A DNA stretch of 5,124 nucleotides. Source: Phycisphaerae bacterium. GTDB lineage: Bacteria; Planctomycetota; Phycisphaerae; Sedimentisphaerales; SG8-4. This document shows positions 4,606-5,124 of this stretch, piece after piece. A program made the translations under genes and the position numbers. Positions within the stretch are counted from its first letter, which is position 1, and every line of letters begins with the position of its first letter. The stretch spans positions 1-5,124 of the forward strand of contig JAUXAH010000161.1 of the NCBI GenBank assembly GCA_030614945.1, written 5' to 3'. The notes under the pieces were generated by a model. The model was not told the origin of the DNA, made no database searches, and saw only the letters and a list, made by a program, of their open reading frames with translations.

Positions 4606-5124
4606 CTACTCAATGTCTTGAATCTCAAGATTTCTCACCTTTGTATTGAGGTTGTCATCGAATAAAGGTGAGGGATTTTTTTCATCAAAAGCCAGCAATA
4701 TGCTTTTCTCTAAATTCTCTTCGTTGAGGTAGAACATATCTGCCAGATGTGTGCCCTCAATTTCAAATGTCACTTTTAACTTCTTCATTTTTTCCTCTTT
4801 TTTAAGTATCGAAAGCAAAGGGATGACCAAAAACAGTGCCGTAGCTATCAGGCTCCCCCACCAAATCTGAATCCCGCAGACTATAAGTAGAATCACTAAT
4901 AATCCCAAAATTACCCAGGTCAAATAGGTCGGCAGAATCCCGGAATGGAGCCGTCGCAGACGTTTTATCAAGGCCAAACCCAGCTTCTGGGCTTGGTTGT
5001 ACAAGTCAAAATGGCCATTTTCTTGCCGTGTGTAAAGCTGCTTTAAGCCACCCATAGACGAAACTGTTTTGTAGAAATGCGTTCCTGGTATTGTCATTTG
5101 CTCATTAGTCTGCACTTCGCCGCA
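4606..5124 (-). CDS. Proton-conducting membrane subunit, complex I/hydrogenase type, C-terminal part
   Basis: The frame is open from the right edge of the window (first visible codons Cys-Gly-Glu) to TAG at 4606-4608, so the N-terminus lies outside. An internal GTG at 5115-5113 could be mistaken for a start, but the family-like sequence begins before it. The pattern CGEVQT..., IPGTHFYKTV, GHFDLYNQAQKLG and LHSGILPTYLTWVILGLL matches the end of NuoL/HyfB/EchA-like antiporter subunits, which pump protons or sodium in complex I or membrane hydrogenases. Two hydrophobic segments follow (about residues 64-81 and 88-104, counted from that GTG). After them comes a soluble tail of about 60 residues (MKKLKVTFEIEGTHLADMFY onward, acidic) that I do not recognise as part of the family. 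It is convergent with the helicase gene. The exact subunit type cannot be decided from this fragment. Confidence 0.65.
   Translation of the reverse strand, partial: CGEVQTNEQMTIPGTHFYKTVSSMGGLKQLYTRQENGHFDLYNQAQKLGLALIKRLRRLHSGILPTYLTWVILGLLVILLIVCGIQIWWGSLIATALFLVIPLLSILKKEEKMKKLKVTFEIEGTHLADMFYLNEENLEKSILLAFDEKNPSPLFDDNLNTKVRNLEIQDIE

Overview
The window looks like chromosomal DNA of an uncultivated-type bacterium. The best guess is Planctomycetota, Phycisphaerae-like. This is inferred from an exported Gly/Ser/Arg-rich TPR protein, a fragment resembling the end of a beta-helix protein, and moderately GC-rich genes peppered with short palindromes and 7-bp tandem repeats. No marker gene proves the phylum.

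Layout, left to right. (1) 1-201 (+): the last 66 codons of NAD kinase. (2) 241-1950 (+): a 569-codon exported or membrane-anchored protein with a low-complexity N-terminal half, a charged helical middle and a C-terminal TPR domain, 39 nt downstream of the NAD kinase stop and possibly co-transcribed with it. (3) 1951-2306: 356 nt without a gene, almost entirely a mosaic of repeats: heptanucleotide arrays at both ends, a 46-bp repeat present twice and several hairpins. (4) 2307-4472 (+): a complete DinG/XPD-family Fe-S DNA helicase. (5) 4494-4598 (-): a short out-of-context coding remnant. (6) 4606-5124 (-): the C-terminal part of a proton-conducting membrane subunit of the complex I / group 4 hydrogenase type (NuoL/HyfB/EchA-like), running off the right edge and convergent with the helicase.

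The genes are ordinary housekeeping or membrane functions and do not form an obvious pathway. The notable signal is the repeat load. Tandem arrays with a 7-nt period but different unit sequences (ATTCGAA, CAGAAGA/CAGACGA, CTCGATG, ATTGAGG, ATCAATA) recur through the window. Several lie inside open reading frames and are translated. The clearest case is a 123-nt (41-codon) palindromic insert inside the helicase, between Walker A and motif Ia. It has perfect 11-bp terminal inverted repeats and 7-bp flanking direct repeats, and its exact removal restores a normal helicase sequence. A second in-frame insert made of four AT-rich heptamers lies just before the first Fe-S cysteine. The TPR protein carries three more such insertions, and its stop codon falls inside a heptamer array. 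The window therefore appears to record small palindromic and heptameric elements colonising both intergenic and coding DNA while preserving reading frames.
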